Position numbers and translations under genes: made by a program. Positions 35,386-46,008 of a stretch of 64,000 nt of DNA are shown piece after piece. Origin of the DNA: Glossina fuscipes (taxonomy: Eukaryota; Arthropoda; Insecta; Diptera; Glossinidae); assembly GCF_014805625.2 (NCBI RefSeq), contig NW_023998415.1, positions 25,871,874 to 25,935,873 of the forward strand. The letters run 5' to 3'. Numbering within the stretch: position 1 is the stretch's first letter; every line of letters begins with the position of its first letter. The notes under the pieces were generated by a model. It was not told the origin of the DNA. It made no database searches and was given only the letters and a program-made list of their open reading frames with translations.

Positions 35386-35390
35386 TATAC
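35352..35390. repeat. (TA)n tract
   Basis: TA repeat with a CA interruption near its 3' end. Confidence 0.9.
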
Positions 35391-36699
35391 TCATATGCCT
35401 ATTAACAGTTTATTAATATATTGTGAGATTATTTTCTTAAGCTGTGTGGGTTAAATATCTATTTTCTTGAAAAAAAATAAAAAATTATAGCATTTAAGTG
35501 AAATAAATCAATAAATGAATATTTTTGGTCGACTTTTATCCCATGTGTATGACCCTCAAGCATTGTGTTTTATTAAATATGTTAATTTATTCTCACCAAT
35601 TTTATTATAAAGTTTTTTCAAAAGTGTTTTATTATAAGCAACATATTTTATTTATGACTAATTTTTTTGAGAGCATAACTAAATGGATTTGCTTACTCTT
35701 AAAAACTTTAAATACTAATAAATATTTTTTCGTTTACGGTCAATTAACCCGGTGTCAGTTTTAGTTAAAAAATTTTAACATAAATAAAAAAAAAAACGAA
35801 TCGTTTCTTTAGCCAAGTTGAACTGTCTTGGTTACTTTTGATTTCATGTGAAGGTGCCAGAGTTTTGGAGTTTGAAGTTTGGAGTTTATTTTAGTGTATT
35901 TTTCTTGTTTATAGCTATAGGCAGAATATAAACATATTTCCATTGTTACGTGTTTGTCTTTTGATTTTCTCTAACTAACTGAAAATCAATTTATTCGATT
36001 TCTAGTCGTTGAGTTGCAAATTAAAATGAGCGATACGTGTACAAATTAGTTTTTTGAATTATTTGAATTTATTAATTAAAGTACACACTAACGCGTAAAA
36101 CCAAAAACCTTATCTCACAAACTTACCCAACCGCTCGACTATGTCCAGCTCTGCAGTATTTCTAATTGATTTTCAATCTAAAGTCAGACATACTTGATGC
36201 AAAATTCTTCGTAAACGCAATTTTTAAGTTTTCTTTTCGAAATTCTTTTCAGATTGGGTCCTGGCTATGCTATACTTTTATCAAAGCCAAGTATATGTAA
36301 AGGTATATTTTTTAACTCTTTTTTAGACCGTACGATACTATGCCCTACCCTGCAGATTTTTTCAAAACTAAGACACGAGCAAAATATATACATATACGTG
36401 CTTTTTCTTTTTTACACGGTAGATACGTTTCTTAGGAAAACGCACAAAATATATCATGCAAAACAGTGCACGCGATATGTGGTAAATTTGGGTATATTTT
36501 CCACAACTTTAAAAAATCGTGTAAAATGAAAAAAATCGAAATATTTTCTCAAAAAAACCGTGTAAAAAAAGTAATATTGAAATTTGTATGAGACGATTAT
36601 GATAAATCGAAAAACAATTCGTTTTCATTTCAAAAAAAAAATTAAAATTACTATGCAATGAAAATTCAATCTTTAAGTACAATGTGTAAAAATTTATAT

Positions 36700-36876
36700 T
36701 ATCATTATTATTATTATTAATTTCGTCAAAGAAAGAAATTCTAAGACTAAGCTCTTAAAAGCACTAGCATCCAAGTCTATCGGATTTTATTAAAAACTCT
36801 ACCCCACCTGAGATTCGAACCCACGACTATTGACTTGCTAGTGGAGATCCCTCGCCTTCGGCTACTCAGGCGGATA
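36700..36876 (-). mobile_element. tRNA-derived SINE, copy B (best preserved)
   Basis: On the minus strand the A box is TAGCCGAAGGCG (36853-36864), and the B box GGTTCGAATC (36812-36822) is close to the pol III consensus GGTTCGANTCC. The boxes are about 30 bases apart, as in a tRNA. Then come TCAGGTGGGGTAGAGTTTTT, CCGATAGACTTGGATGCTAG, GCTTTTAAGAGCTTAGTC, TTAGAATTTCTTTC, GACGAAATTAAT and an (AAT)n tail (36700-36720). Because both promoter boxes are near consensus, this is the likeliest copy to be transcribed. A true tRNA gene is excluded by the missing acceptor stem and the body that follows. Confidence 0.85.
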
Positions 36877-37278
36877 AAAAAAATTTAAATTGAAATCAGG
36901 AATAAAAATCAATTTTTCAACTATTCATCAATACGTGATAACAAGCATGCACGTTTATTACGAGCTGGACCATAAATCGGTATCATCGGTAGATATGCCA
37001 AACATGGCTAACACAACTGTCGGACATAATTCAAACGAAGAGTTTCGTTCGCTATTGACAGCTTCTGTTGGTTCCTTTGTTATTAGTCTGTAAAGTCTGC
37101 TGCAAGTTTCTGTAAGGCACTGTCTAAGGCAAACACAACAGAAAAAAAAAGTTGTTCTTAGAGATTGGTGGTAGAAAAAAAAAATTCCTATAAAGAAGTG
37201 TATTTGTTCTTATTGATCAACAGTGCTATTTGAAAATCGGGTAAAAAAAGACCATGTAGAAAAAAGGCTGAGTGTTTC

Positions 37279-37312
<34 letters not shown>

Positions 37313-38428
37313 GTTTTCATATTATTTATTTATTACCGATATGTATATATAAATGGATATTTCTTACTTACTGTAATTACTATAGTGTACGCCCATCGTT
37401 CAGCAGAAAGAACAAGATAGAAGAACGAAGCAAAACAACAAAAAGAAAAGAATTATTCAAAAAATAATGATTGACTATAGCCGTATCTTTATACCCAAAT
37501 CGAAAAAAAAAAAATAAATTTATGAGTGGATGATGAGTGGACTCGATCGAGTTTTTTCATATTCGTACAGACACAGCATCATCCATGGAAATATTTACCC
37601 TTGCATCTATCTTAGTTTATAAATAGTCGGCAAAAAAAGGTCAATTTTTTTTTCGGTTTTGAAAACACAGTTAAATTTTATTTTATATTCATACCGTACC
37701 GTCGTCTTCTTCTCATTTGCCCTGTCAAGCTACTATTCAATGTTTTTTCTTAACTGTTGCGCTTGAAGAAAGGCTTACTGCGAGCGTAGAAACAGGCGGC
37801 ACAGATGGACATGCTTAAGCCAACTCAGACTTTGATGCCGTACAAGAATGTACAAAACACTTCCTTTTGCGTGTTGCAAACATTTTTATACATTGAATAT
37901 ATCTCCTCAAAGTTCCGATGGCGTATTTGAAAAAAGAAAAAAAGCATTCTATGCAATCAAAATGGACAATAGTAGCGAGCGGCAAACTATAAAAAACGAT
38001 AGCAACTAACAACTTAGGCTTACTATTTGAAAAAGAAAACGGCAATAGCAGCAACTTATACAACATTAAAGATTCATGTACAATATGTGTAAATAAGCCA
38101 AATTGGTCACGATTCTGGTATTTAAGTAGTTTAGTTCTACATACTGAATAAGCTTATGGTTACGACCCTCGCAGATGATTGTTGTTAAGGCTTGTTAGTA
38201 CTATGCATAATATAGTATAACACAGACACACGACGAAACACTATATAAACGAGTAAAACAACACTACCGTTAGTATGGAATTAAAGCTAAACCAATGCCA
38301 CAAAAGCTTGTTGTGCTACTCTTACGCTGCAAATGTTTTCATTCCTTCCTCCGAATAATTCGTACACAAAAATTGCTCTCAATCTGCGTTCATTAAATGT
38401 TCTGGTTAGGCATAAAAATGCATACATT
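36877..38428. other. AT-rich noncoding stretch
   Basis: No gene is recognised. A (TTA)n tract lies at 37279-37312. Frames at 36890-37093 and 37815-38066 have no family signature. Confidence 0.5.
37279..37312. repeat. (TTA)n microsatellite
   Basis: Eleven TTA/ATT units. Confidence 0.9.
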
Positions 38429-38461
38429 TATATATATATACATGCGCGCGCGCGTGTGCAT
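38429..38461. other. Alternating TA/CG tract with Z-DNA potential
   Basis: Thirty-three bases of unbroken pyrimidine-purine alternation, TA repeats leading through CATG into GCGCGCGCGCG (38444-38454) and TGTGCA. A CG run of this kind is the strongest sequence for left-handed Z-DNA and stands out in CpG-poor AT-rich DNA. Confidence 0.7.
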
Positions 38462-38584
38462 TTGTTGTATATTATGTATGTTGTTAGTAATTGCGGCTAT
38501 TACCACAAAAATCTATTTATTCTTCTTCAGCATAATTTGAAGTTTTTGAAAAATATCTCTTTGCTTCTAATATGAATATTTGTA

Positions 38585-38587
38585 TTT

Positions 38588-38625
<38 letters not shown>
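38585..38625. repeat. (TTTA)n microsatellite
   Basis: Ten TTTA units. Confidence 0.9.
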
Positions 38626-38628
<3 letters not shown>

Positions 38629-38985
38629 TTTTTTTTATTTTATTTTTTGAAAAGTCCAATACAGTTGATTGTAAATTCGTTGCTCTTTTTAGTTGTTGCT
38701 GTTCTTTTTTCCTTTGTTACTTCTGGTGTTGCTGATGTTAAATTGGTATTTGTTTTTGTTCGCTTGTAATTATTTTTAATTTGTTTTTAATTTGTTTACA
38801 ATTTTTCCAAACTTTTTGCTTTCAAACGATTATAAAAAGAAAAAAAAATACCAAAGCCACGAGCATAAATTGTTAAAGATATGTTTGATGTTATACTTGA
38901 TTCGATTATTCAGTCTTGCTAGCGAAGATTAACTTTCGCACGAATTATGACACAAAACTCCAGTGGTAGTTAAAAACTAATAAAA

Positions 38986-39567
38986 ATGTTCTCGCCAATA
39001 ACACAGATTTTCGGTGAGTAATCAGGCGAAGCCCATAGGCTTGTTGGATAATTAGCTGAGCGATCGCCCAGCCTGAAAGACAATCCCTCGTGTGAGAGGG
39101 TTTATTCCAAGGCCCGTATCACAACCATCGTGAATGGTCATCAAAGGGCCGCACCCAGCTGTCAGGTATCACCTCTGCTTACGCATCCCGCAGAGATGTT
39201 CGCCAAAGCACAGACGAATTGCAACTAAATGGATCCCTATAATTTTTTAGTCTACAGAGCATTATGATTATCAGCATCGCCCCTATAATTATCGTGCTTA
39301 CTATTGGAATGGCACCCAAGCTATTCTTCGATGGAAGTTAATTCACAAGAAGCAGATATTAATCCTAAATAGTCAGACACCGATAGGGAACCGATTGCAG
39401 ACTGGAGAAAAAGAGAGACTTCTTTAAGATCCATCGGCATATTGCAATTGTCTGGCCAAAGCAAATTCTCGATAATGTTTCGATCCAGATTTTCTCAATA
39501 TTTTTTGGATAGATTGGTGAAACTAGATAAAGCTAAAAATGGAGGAGTTGTGCTGATGATAGTGTAA
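38986..39567 (+). pseudogene. Possible gene relic in a G+C-richer island
   Basis: A single forward frame from ATG 38986 to TAA 39565 (193 codons) has six internal stops: TAA 39019, 39049, 39226, 39286; TGA 39265; TAG 39370. The two long open parts look protein-like: SPSLKDNPSCERVYSKAR with HPAEMFAKAQTNC, and SDTDREPIADWRKRETSLRS with RSRFSQYFLDRLVKLDKAKN. Five of the six stops could arise from Gln codons and one from Arg by a C-to-T change. However, six stops in 193 codons is not far below chance for AT-rich DNA, so composition is the main argument. The family is not recognised. The first half overlaps the hairpin cluster. Confidence 0.2.
39023..39204. other. Hairpin cluster, possible structured RNA
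   Basis: Successive stem-loops: AAGCC/GGCTT (39029-39042), GCTGAGC/GCCCAGC around GATC (39055-39072, one mismatch), CCCTC/GAGGG (39085-39100), GGCCC/GGGCC (39111-39150) enclosing ACCAT/ATGGT (39124-39138), and CTCTGC/GCAGAG (39173-39195). GGCGAA (39025-39030) can pair with TTCGCC (39199-39204) to close the whole set, though it competes for two bases of the first stem. A T6 run follows at 39243-39248. It does not match U snRNAs, 7SL, 7SK or RNase P motifs as I know them. Strand is unknown. Confidence 0.25.
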
Positions 39568-39673
39568 AAGGATGATGGCATTAATAATTTTCTCTTTCCT
39601 TCAAGGGTCCAGCTTGTGACAATGGCAATTTTGAGTTTACCTTATCTCTGGCTTTGGATGTCAAAGTACTTAC

Positions 39674-39701
39674 CTCTTATTATCCATATTATCACCTTCG
39701 C
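39674..39701 (-). other. Candidate 28-nt micro-exon
   Basis: On the minus strand TTTATTTTACAG ends at 39702 and is followed by 28 bases closed by GAG|GTAAGTAC, both very close to insect splice consensus. One frame gives GEGDNMDNKR. Such a short exon is easily produced by chance. Confidence 0.15.
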
Positions 39702-39729
39702 CTGTAAAATAAACCTTTTAGATTGCTAG

Positions 39730-39770
39730 ATCATCATCATCATCATCATCATCATTATCATCATCATCAT
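39730..39770. repeat. (ATC)n triplet repeat
   Basis: TCA/ATC units with one TTA interruption. Confidence 0.9.
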
Positions 39771-41279
39771 TACCTTTGAGCTGTAGCTTTCTATAGGTTC
39801 TGCAAGCACGGTAGTGGGTCATTATCTGTGAATTCCGGCCATCTGGGATATATTCGAAGATAGTAAGCTTATACTCGGCTCCATTACTCGTTCATATACA
39901 ATAATATGAGAGGGAATAAAAGAAGTAAAACTTTCTGAAAATCAACACAAAGATTATCTTTATTATTAGATGGTATTTTTTAAACAAACTATTAACTGTC
40001 GGCTGTCGCTGAAGCATGTTTCGGATAATTGGATTTGAATAGAATTAATAGTGAGCGGTAGACAGACAAAGGTGAGAGCTATAAAGAGCAAATGAGAACT
40101 AAAAGCAAATCTGGTCAAATGGCTAACTGGAAGACAACATAACATATGGAAATTATTTTATTTCCACTTATGTTTAATTCAGACTTAATTCTTGCAAAAT
40201 ATTTATAAACAACTTTGACGATTTTTTTTTTGTTTTTTTTTTTTGTTTTTTTCGTAACACAACGCATCCAGTGGTATTCGTGACAACACATGTAAAACAT
40301 TAACAGCGCAATATAACACAAATCCAGTTAAACATCAGTGAGAGTTTTTTTTTTTTTCGTATAGTGTAGTAGTGTAGCCGATAGTAAAATATCGTCTTTT
40401 TAGGAATATATGGTTATGTATGTGCGTATTCATTTTTTTTTGTTTTTATTTGGTTTTTATTTGATTTTAATCGCACATAAAATTAAACATGATGTTCGCT
40501 ATCAAATTAATTGCTTAACAAATGCAATTTTAAATTAAGTAAAGTAGTTGGTCTTACTTCTAAACATAAATACCAAACGAGAGAAAACAGAAGAAGAATG
40601 GAAAAGAAAATGTAGGAAAAAATGCAAAAGTCTTCAAGTCATTGAATCAGAATCACTTAAGTATCTATCTATATAGTTTTGTTTGAATACAAACTTACCT
40701 ACCTACGCCCGATGCTCATTTTCTTCATTTATTTATTTATTGTTTTTCTTTAACTTATGAGATTTCATGCACTGCAATTGCTATCCGGTGGTTTGATTCG
40801 TTTGCTTGTTCAATGATTTTGTAAAATTAACTGGCAGCGGAACAGCCACCCACTCATTTCAACGGACAGTTCAGTGCAAGGGAACCGTTGAATATATATA
40901 TATTTATAAAAAAAAAATAATAATAATACGGACAGTTAGAGTTAAACTTACAGAAGGCTTTGTTAATTTAAATTAAACAAATAATCGTATAACGAGCAAA
41001 CGGACAAAATCTTTAAAAGAAAAGAAAATTATAATGTTTCGCTTTTGATCTATGCACTGCATTTGCATATGCCACATACATATTACACTTTAATAGGCTA
41101 TAATACTAGTCGCCACATTTATACTAACATAGTTACGGCTTTTTGTTTTTTTGTTTTTTTTTTTCTTTTAAACGATAGATAAAATTCTATAACGGACATG
41201 CAATGACTTACTTCTTATCAGTTACGTTACCTTAATTAGATAAAAAGCGATTTCATTCGAAAACAAGTGAAAACAATAC
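39771..41279. other. AT-rich noncoding stretch
   Basis: No gene is recognised. Contains T-runs at 40222-40246 and 40346-40359 and a TA tract at 40893-40903. Confidence 0.5.
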
Positions 41280-41535
41280 ATATATTAGATCTAAGTGGGA
41301 CACCGGTCCACCATTAAATACCTTATACCACTCTACAGTTATTCATCTAATGACTTTTCAAAAGAAGATATACGATTGAAGAAATGATCCCGACAAGCTT
41401 AGATCAATTCGGGAATTCATTTAAAACCGATCGGTACAATTAAAGGTGCGTCTGTCTCGGAAGTGTTTCTGGATGTGGCATGCATCCGCATAAACTTAAA
41501 ATATATCTTTGCACCACAAGTAATGTAGGGTGTAA
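41280..41535 (-). repeat. Dispersed TACCCTACACC repeat, 5' part
   Basis: Minus strand starts ACACCCTACATTACTTGTGG with TGCAAAG at about 41533. It continues to TTGTACCGATCGG, AATTGATCTAAGCTTGTC and AATCATATATC-like sequence, as in the family head. The 3' part is missing. Confidence 0.65.
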
Positions 41536-43381
41536 AGAGAAAAGCAAGGTCTCCGAACTTTTAAGGGCAAGAAAGGAAGAAAGTGAGAGTGAACGAAGAA
41601 GGGAAAGAGGGAGAAAAAGAGAATTGGATGAAAATCCCAATATCGTCTAAGCGATATTGAACAAAAGCATTGCGTCCGTTACATGTGCCTGCTCAATATT
41701 CTTAGTTCTTTCTGTGCGTTGGCAAACTTATCAAATATTTAAAGAAATATATAACAAATGAAACTTGAAAATTATGCTAACTTTTCATGAAAGTAATATA
41801 TTCGGCCAACATGGAAGGGGAATCGTATATTTTCACATACTCTCCGAATACGAGAAGAATATATACCCTAAGTGAAGAAGTGATTTTCAATTTTAACCTT
41901 ACACATAATCAGAATGAGATTTTGAATCGTCCATGTGTTGGAACTCTTGCGATCAGAAAAATTGTGAAAATTCCATTCATAAATCGGTTTAATGTGAATT
42001 GTTTTTTTTTTTTATATTGTTTATGATTCTTTAGTCTAGCGGAGATGTGTACTACTATAGCTGCAACTGATCAGCAATTTTTCAATCATTTTATATCCAT
42101 ATAGTTAAGGTAATGGGTATTCAAGATTTATACTTCAATCCGACAATACGTTGGTTCTTTCGTTTAGCCTGATTTATATTGCTGCCAGTGATAACATCGT
42201 TTCCGTATCTTTTTCGTCTTAGTTATAAAAAAGAAAAAGAAAAAAAAAAACAACAATAAGAAAAGAATGTACATTCGTTTGTTTAGCCGGTTTGCCTCGC
42301 ATTGCACGAACACAGTTTTCTAGTCGATAGAGTTTAGCTGATTTTTATCACACTTGTTTCGTACCAGCACACTCACACACACACACACATCTTTAAGTTG
42401 AAATTTCATGTGTCACAGATATTTGGCATAAAGTGTTTTTTTTTTTTTTTTTGTTTGTGTTTTCCGCCATTTTCGATGATGTTTTTGACAACCGGGATAG
42501 CGACAATTGTTGGTATGCAACAGGGTATGTATCATATACTGGTAACTTGACTTTTACTTATTTTGATTTTTTGTTTTGTTTTGTTTTCTTTTTTTTTTTT
42601 TTTTTTTTTTTAGTTTTGTTCCTTCAGAAAGGGGAAAATTTACATATTATGCTTGTGGACTTTGAAAACATACCTTCACAAACATGTACATATATATATA
42701 TATATATGTGTATGTATGTATATATATGTATATGTGTGTGGGTGAAATGTATAGCTTTTATATGACCATCAGCTACAATATAATATAGTTGTGAAAGTTT
42801 GTTCTTTTGTTTACTCTTGCAAAACACCTGAAGGTTATACGGGCTGATGGTGCATTTGTTTCCTCTTGTTCTTTTTATCTCATTGTCCATATATGTATGT
42901 ATAGCTTTTGTATCACTTCCATTCTTTTTTGTTCGCTTGCCAGCAGAACAATATGTTGTTAACAGTGATTGTGTTATACATAACATTTCAATTCTTGCAC
43001 CTTCTTAGCTTTTATTTCTTTTGTATCGTTTTCTTCTGCGACTTAAACGGAAAAAAGCAAAAAAATTAAAAGGCGACCGAAAAGGTTTGGTAAAAATTCA
43101 TCGATAACAACTCTCCTACTAATTCACTAAATTATATTAGGTTGAGCAACATTACTGTCTATTGTTTATAATCCAACGTAGATTTATTGCAAACGGAAGG
43201 AAAGGAAAAATTTTAAAAATTTTTACTTAAATATAAATATTTCTGATTACTGCTGAACGAACACTCCGTTATACTCCTAACATCGATGTACTCAGCGTAT
43301 AAAGTTGCTGTCGTACGCGAAAAACGCGAGCATTCGAACACAACAGTTTCCGAAAAGGTTTAATGTCATGTATAACCTTAC
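41536..43381. other. AT-rich noncoding stretch
   Basis: No gene is recognised. T-runs (42436-42452, 42590-42611) and TA tracts (42688-42730) produce the apparent frames at 42433-42986. The frame at 41787-42026 has no family signature. Confidence 0.45.
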
Positions 43382-43763
43382 CTCACAACGCCTGATGGCA
43401 GATGACTTAATTTGGGGATGGGACGATCCTCATTGAAAAAGGTGGCCCTACTGCTACTGCGGTACTAAAATCAAAAATTGGGCCACCGAGCAACTGTGTC
43501 ACGAGGCCTTCCTTAAACTTGTTTGTCAGTTCCCCGTGAAACTGTAGCGTAACCGCAGCCTCCACGCGCAGTTTTGGCCAAAGTAACCAAACTAACCCCC
43601 ACTGACGCCCACAATTACACGACTTGCCGCCTTTTTGGTCTGAAGTTTTGGGTGATCTTCTACTGTACGCGGCCGACACACGATCTTTGGATCTGACACA
43701 CGAGGAACTGAAGGCCCCCCAGTGCACTATCCTTTTCCGATTAAATAATGTTCCCAACGGCAT
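43382..43763 (-). other. G+C-rich island with coding potential
   Basis: About 400 bases near 50% G+C amid AT-rich DNA. A minus-strand frame from ATG 43763 runs 118 codons to 43407 and includes KLRVEAAVTLQFHGELTN and KFKEGLVTQLLGGPIFDF. In another frame the stretch 43464-43382 is bounded by an acceptor-like GATTTTAG and a strong donor GAG|GTAAGG, and reads RATFFNEDRPIPKLSHLPSG. The plus strand is open at 43624-43809 as well. High G+C alone lengthens chance frames, and no family is recognised. Possible exon, transposon relic or captured DNA. Confidence 0.25.
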
Positions 43764-44369
43764 ATACTACGCAACACACTGTGCTCCAGTTTTCTCAAAC
43801 TTCGTATGATCACCCGAGCAATCGTAATTACATCTTGCACCTAAAAATGTCGTATCCAAAAGAGTAGGCTATTGGGCCTGCAACGTGTTGCAACTTGGTT
43901 CAAATTAAATCTCGTTTACTGAGTTTCGTTCGCTATACATGGCGTGACATACCGTCGTTCAGATTTTCATGAATTGATATCCGGCCATTATCGAAGATAG
44001 TCATCTAACGTACAGACGACGTTTGCTTGGTAATATGGTAAGCTTATACGATTCAGTTTTGTCCTGCTTTGTTGAAATGTTAAAACGATTTACTTGCCTA
44101 TTGCTTAAAGAACCAAATCACCTATGACATGAATGACTTTTCGTCTCAAAGGCGGACTTTACGTGTATTCTTGCATGTAAGATGCCTAATGCATAAGATG
44201 CCATTATGCCAAAGGGGATACGAGTAATTTGTGGCTAAGAAAACGTCTTCCTTTGACGTACCATTTATTTTGTGGTCCTATGAAGCAATCGATCAATACA
44301 TTCTCTCGCATGCCATTAATTCGATAACTTTATGATCTTAGTACAATTTACCAAAAGCATAGCAATGCT
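43764..44369. other. Low-copy DNA without recognised gene
   Basis: The G+C-rich character fades by about 44000. No open frame or repeat is recognised. Confidence 0.45.
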
Positions 44370-44485
44370 ATAGAAATATACCAGCTTCCAGCAATAGATG
44401 GACAGATACACTTCATATCGATTCACAAAGTGACTCTGAATCGATCGGTATGATGGAAGGTGGCTCTACCTCAAATTCTTCTCGA
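44370..44485 (-). repeat. Fragment of dispersed repeat
   Basis: The minus strand gives AGGTAGAGCCACCTTCCATC, ATACCGATCGATTCAGAG and TGAATCGATATGAAG, then ATCTGTCCATCTAT, the family's 5' landmarks in order. Confidence 0.6.
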
Positions 44486-44606
44486 TGTTGTATACACACA
44501 ACACACACAAGTACTGTGTCCAGGCAAAAAAATCTCCAAATTCTCCAAAGTCCAGTTCAACGTGTGGTCGTCATCGCTATAAATGATTTTGCAATAAAAA
44601 TCGCCG

Positions 44607-44873
44607 TTGCAAAGTCAGTCCATTGAAACAGCAGCTGCCGGTGATGATCGTCGTAGAGTCAACACCCATTTAAAGGCACGCAAAACTAAGCTTTTTGATG
44701 AAGAGGATATTGGCGGTCATGTACCCAACTTTGAAAAATGGCATTATGCAAACGATAAATCCAAGCCATCACCAACACTGGCTTGCGTTCTACGTCCAAG
44801 CAATATTTGTGACATATTTCAACTTCTTGTCCTCATTTCCACGCAGATTAACGATCAAACTGGTCCGGTTTGA
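44607..44873 (+). other. Unassigned coding-like open frame
   Basis: An 88-codon frame with charged, mixed composition, for example AAAGDDRRRVNTHLKARKT, LFDEEDIGGHVPNFEKWHYA and KSKPSPTLACVLRPSN. It opens with TTG and has no internal Met, so it could only be an internal exon or a relic. No donor or acceptor of quality bounds it. No family is recognised. Confidence 0.2.
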
Positions 44874-44952
44874 GAGAAAAAGGAATTATGCTATGGCTAG
44901 ACTATGGTTGGTGTAGCTTTCAGATGAATGAACTGAGCGTTCGTAGGTGTAA

Positions 44953-44970
44953 TGTAATACGCGTATTACA
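44953..44970. other. Perfect 18-bp palindrome
   Basis: TGTAATACGCGTATTACA, fully self-complementary, with two CpG at its centre. A dimeric protein could bind it, but none is identified. Confidence 0.8.
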
Positions 44971-45954
44971 CACAACTCTCGGTACATAAATCCTTTTTAA
45001 TAAGTGTTCTAATTGTATGTCGTTAACTTACGCGACGGTTATCAATTTTCTAGTAAATATTTTGCGTTATTGCTATTGTTGTACGCTAATGATTCATAAA
45101 TTTTTTTCACCTTAACCAGTTTGTTTATTTTTTATAATTGTGTGGTAAATGTTTAATCTCTGTCCCTCACTTTTGCAGCGACTCCCGTTCGTTATTAAAG
45201 TTAAACCAAAAAAATGCTGTGTACTGATGCCTGTGTGACGATTGCAAGTTGAGGGTAACGCTCTTTCAAAAATTGTTTCTCCGTGTAAAAGGCCTAATTG
45301 CGGGGCTTTTCGCCATATTATCTCTATTGTTCAAGCAGACTTATTGTTATTATTGTTGCTGCTTTCATTTTTGTTTCATATTTATTATTATTATTATTAT
45401 TTTATTTTTTATTTATTTAGTGTTTTTTTTTTTTTTTTTTTTGATAGTAGTTTTGTAAAAATTTCATTATTTCGCCCTGAAAAGCGGAAGATCATCAAAA
45501 TGCGGGCGTATTGATAAAACCATCAGGGATTTCATTTGATTTTGCAAAGGAGAAATAACGCCAACTCATGCTTGTCGTCTATTGTTGACTATAACTGTGT
45601 CTGCTTGTGTGCTCGTGTACATATATGTGTATACGTGTGAGTGTATGTTTGCTTGCGTATTGCGTTTACATTATAGACACCATCATAAAAGCGGTATGAT
45701 AGAGAGTTACGTGCCACAATTTTAAAGCTTAATCTCTAACGTGCAGCAATTTCCTATTTATTGTAGACATCACTTGTCTTCTTTCAACAGCAAGCAGCCA
45801 ATAGCCACCTTAGCAATTATACGTAATAACGATGAGTTGGCTGCTTTTTGCAGCGTTTTATTGTTGTTCGCTTAAGTAAAGTAGCTGTAAGTCTTTGCCC
45901 AAACATGTTGACCTTATAAAGGTGAGGAGCGTGTATTCGTTAAAGTGAAATCGT

Positions 45955-46008
45955 CTACTACTACTACTACTACTACTATTACTATTACTACTACTGCTAT
46001 TACTATTA
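45955..46008. repeat. (ACT)n triplet repeat
   Basis: CTA/ACT units with ATT variants; the source of a poly-Thr frame that I do not call. Confidence 0.85.

Larger units (their letters stand above)
32851..36699. other. AT-rich noncoding stretch
   Basis: About 3.8 kb with no gene. Isolated splice-like sites occur: a donor AAG|GTAAGT at 32970 after a short ATG frame from 32931, and an acceptor/donor pair bounding 36253-36302. None is supported by composition. Contains GT (33996-34018) and TA (35352-35390) microsatellites. Confidence 0.45.

Noticed and set aside
36253..36302. 50-nt exon between TTTTCAG and GTATAT
   Set aside because: AT-rich, weak donor, frames uninformative.
36812..36864. A functional tRNA gene
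   Set aside because: Boxes A and B are good, but acceptor-stem pairing is absent and a shared SINE body follows.
42433..42986. Frames of 110-120 codons on both strands
   Set aside because: Driven by T-runs and TA/GT repeats; no domain and no complexity outside the repeats.
45179..45254. Exon after the strong acceptor CCCTCACTTTTGCAG
   Set aside because: All frames stop within about 20 codons and the donor is poor; at best a noncoding exon.
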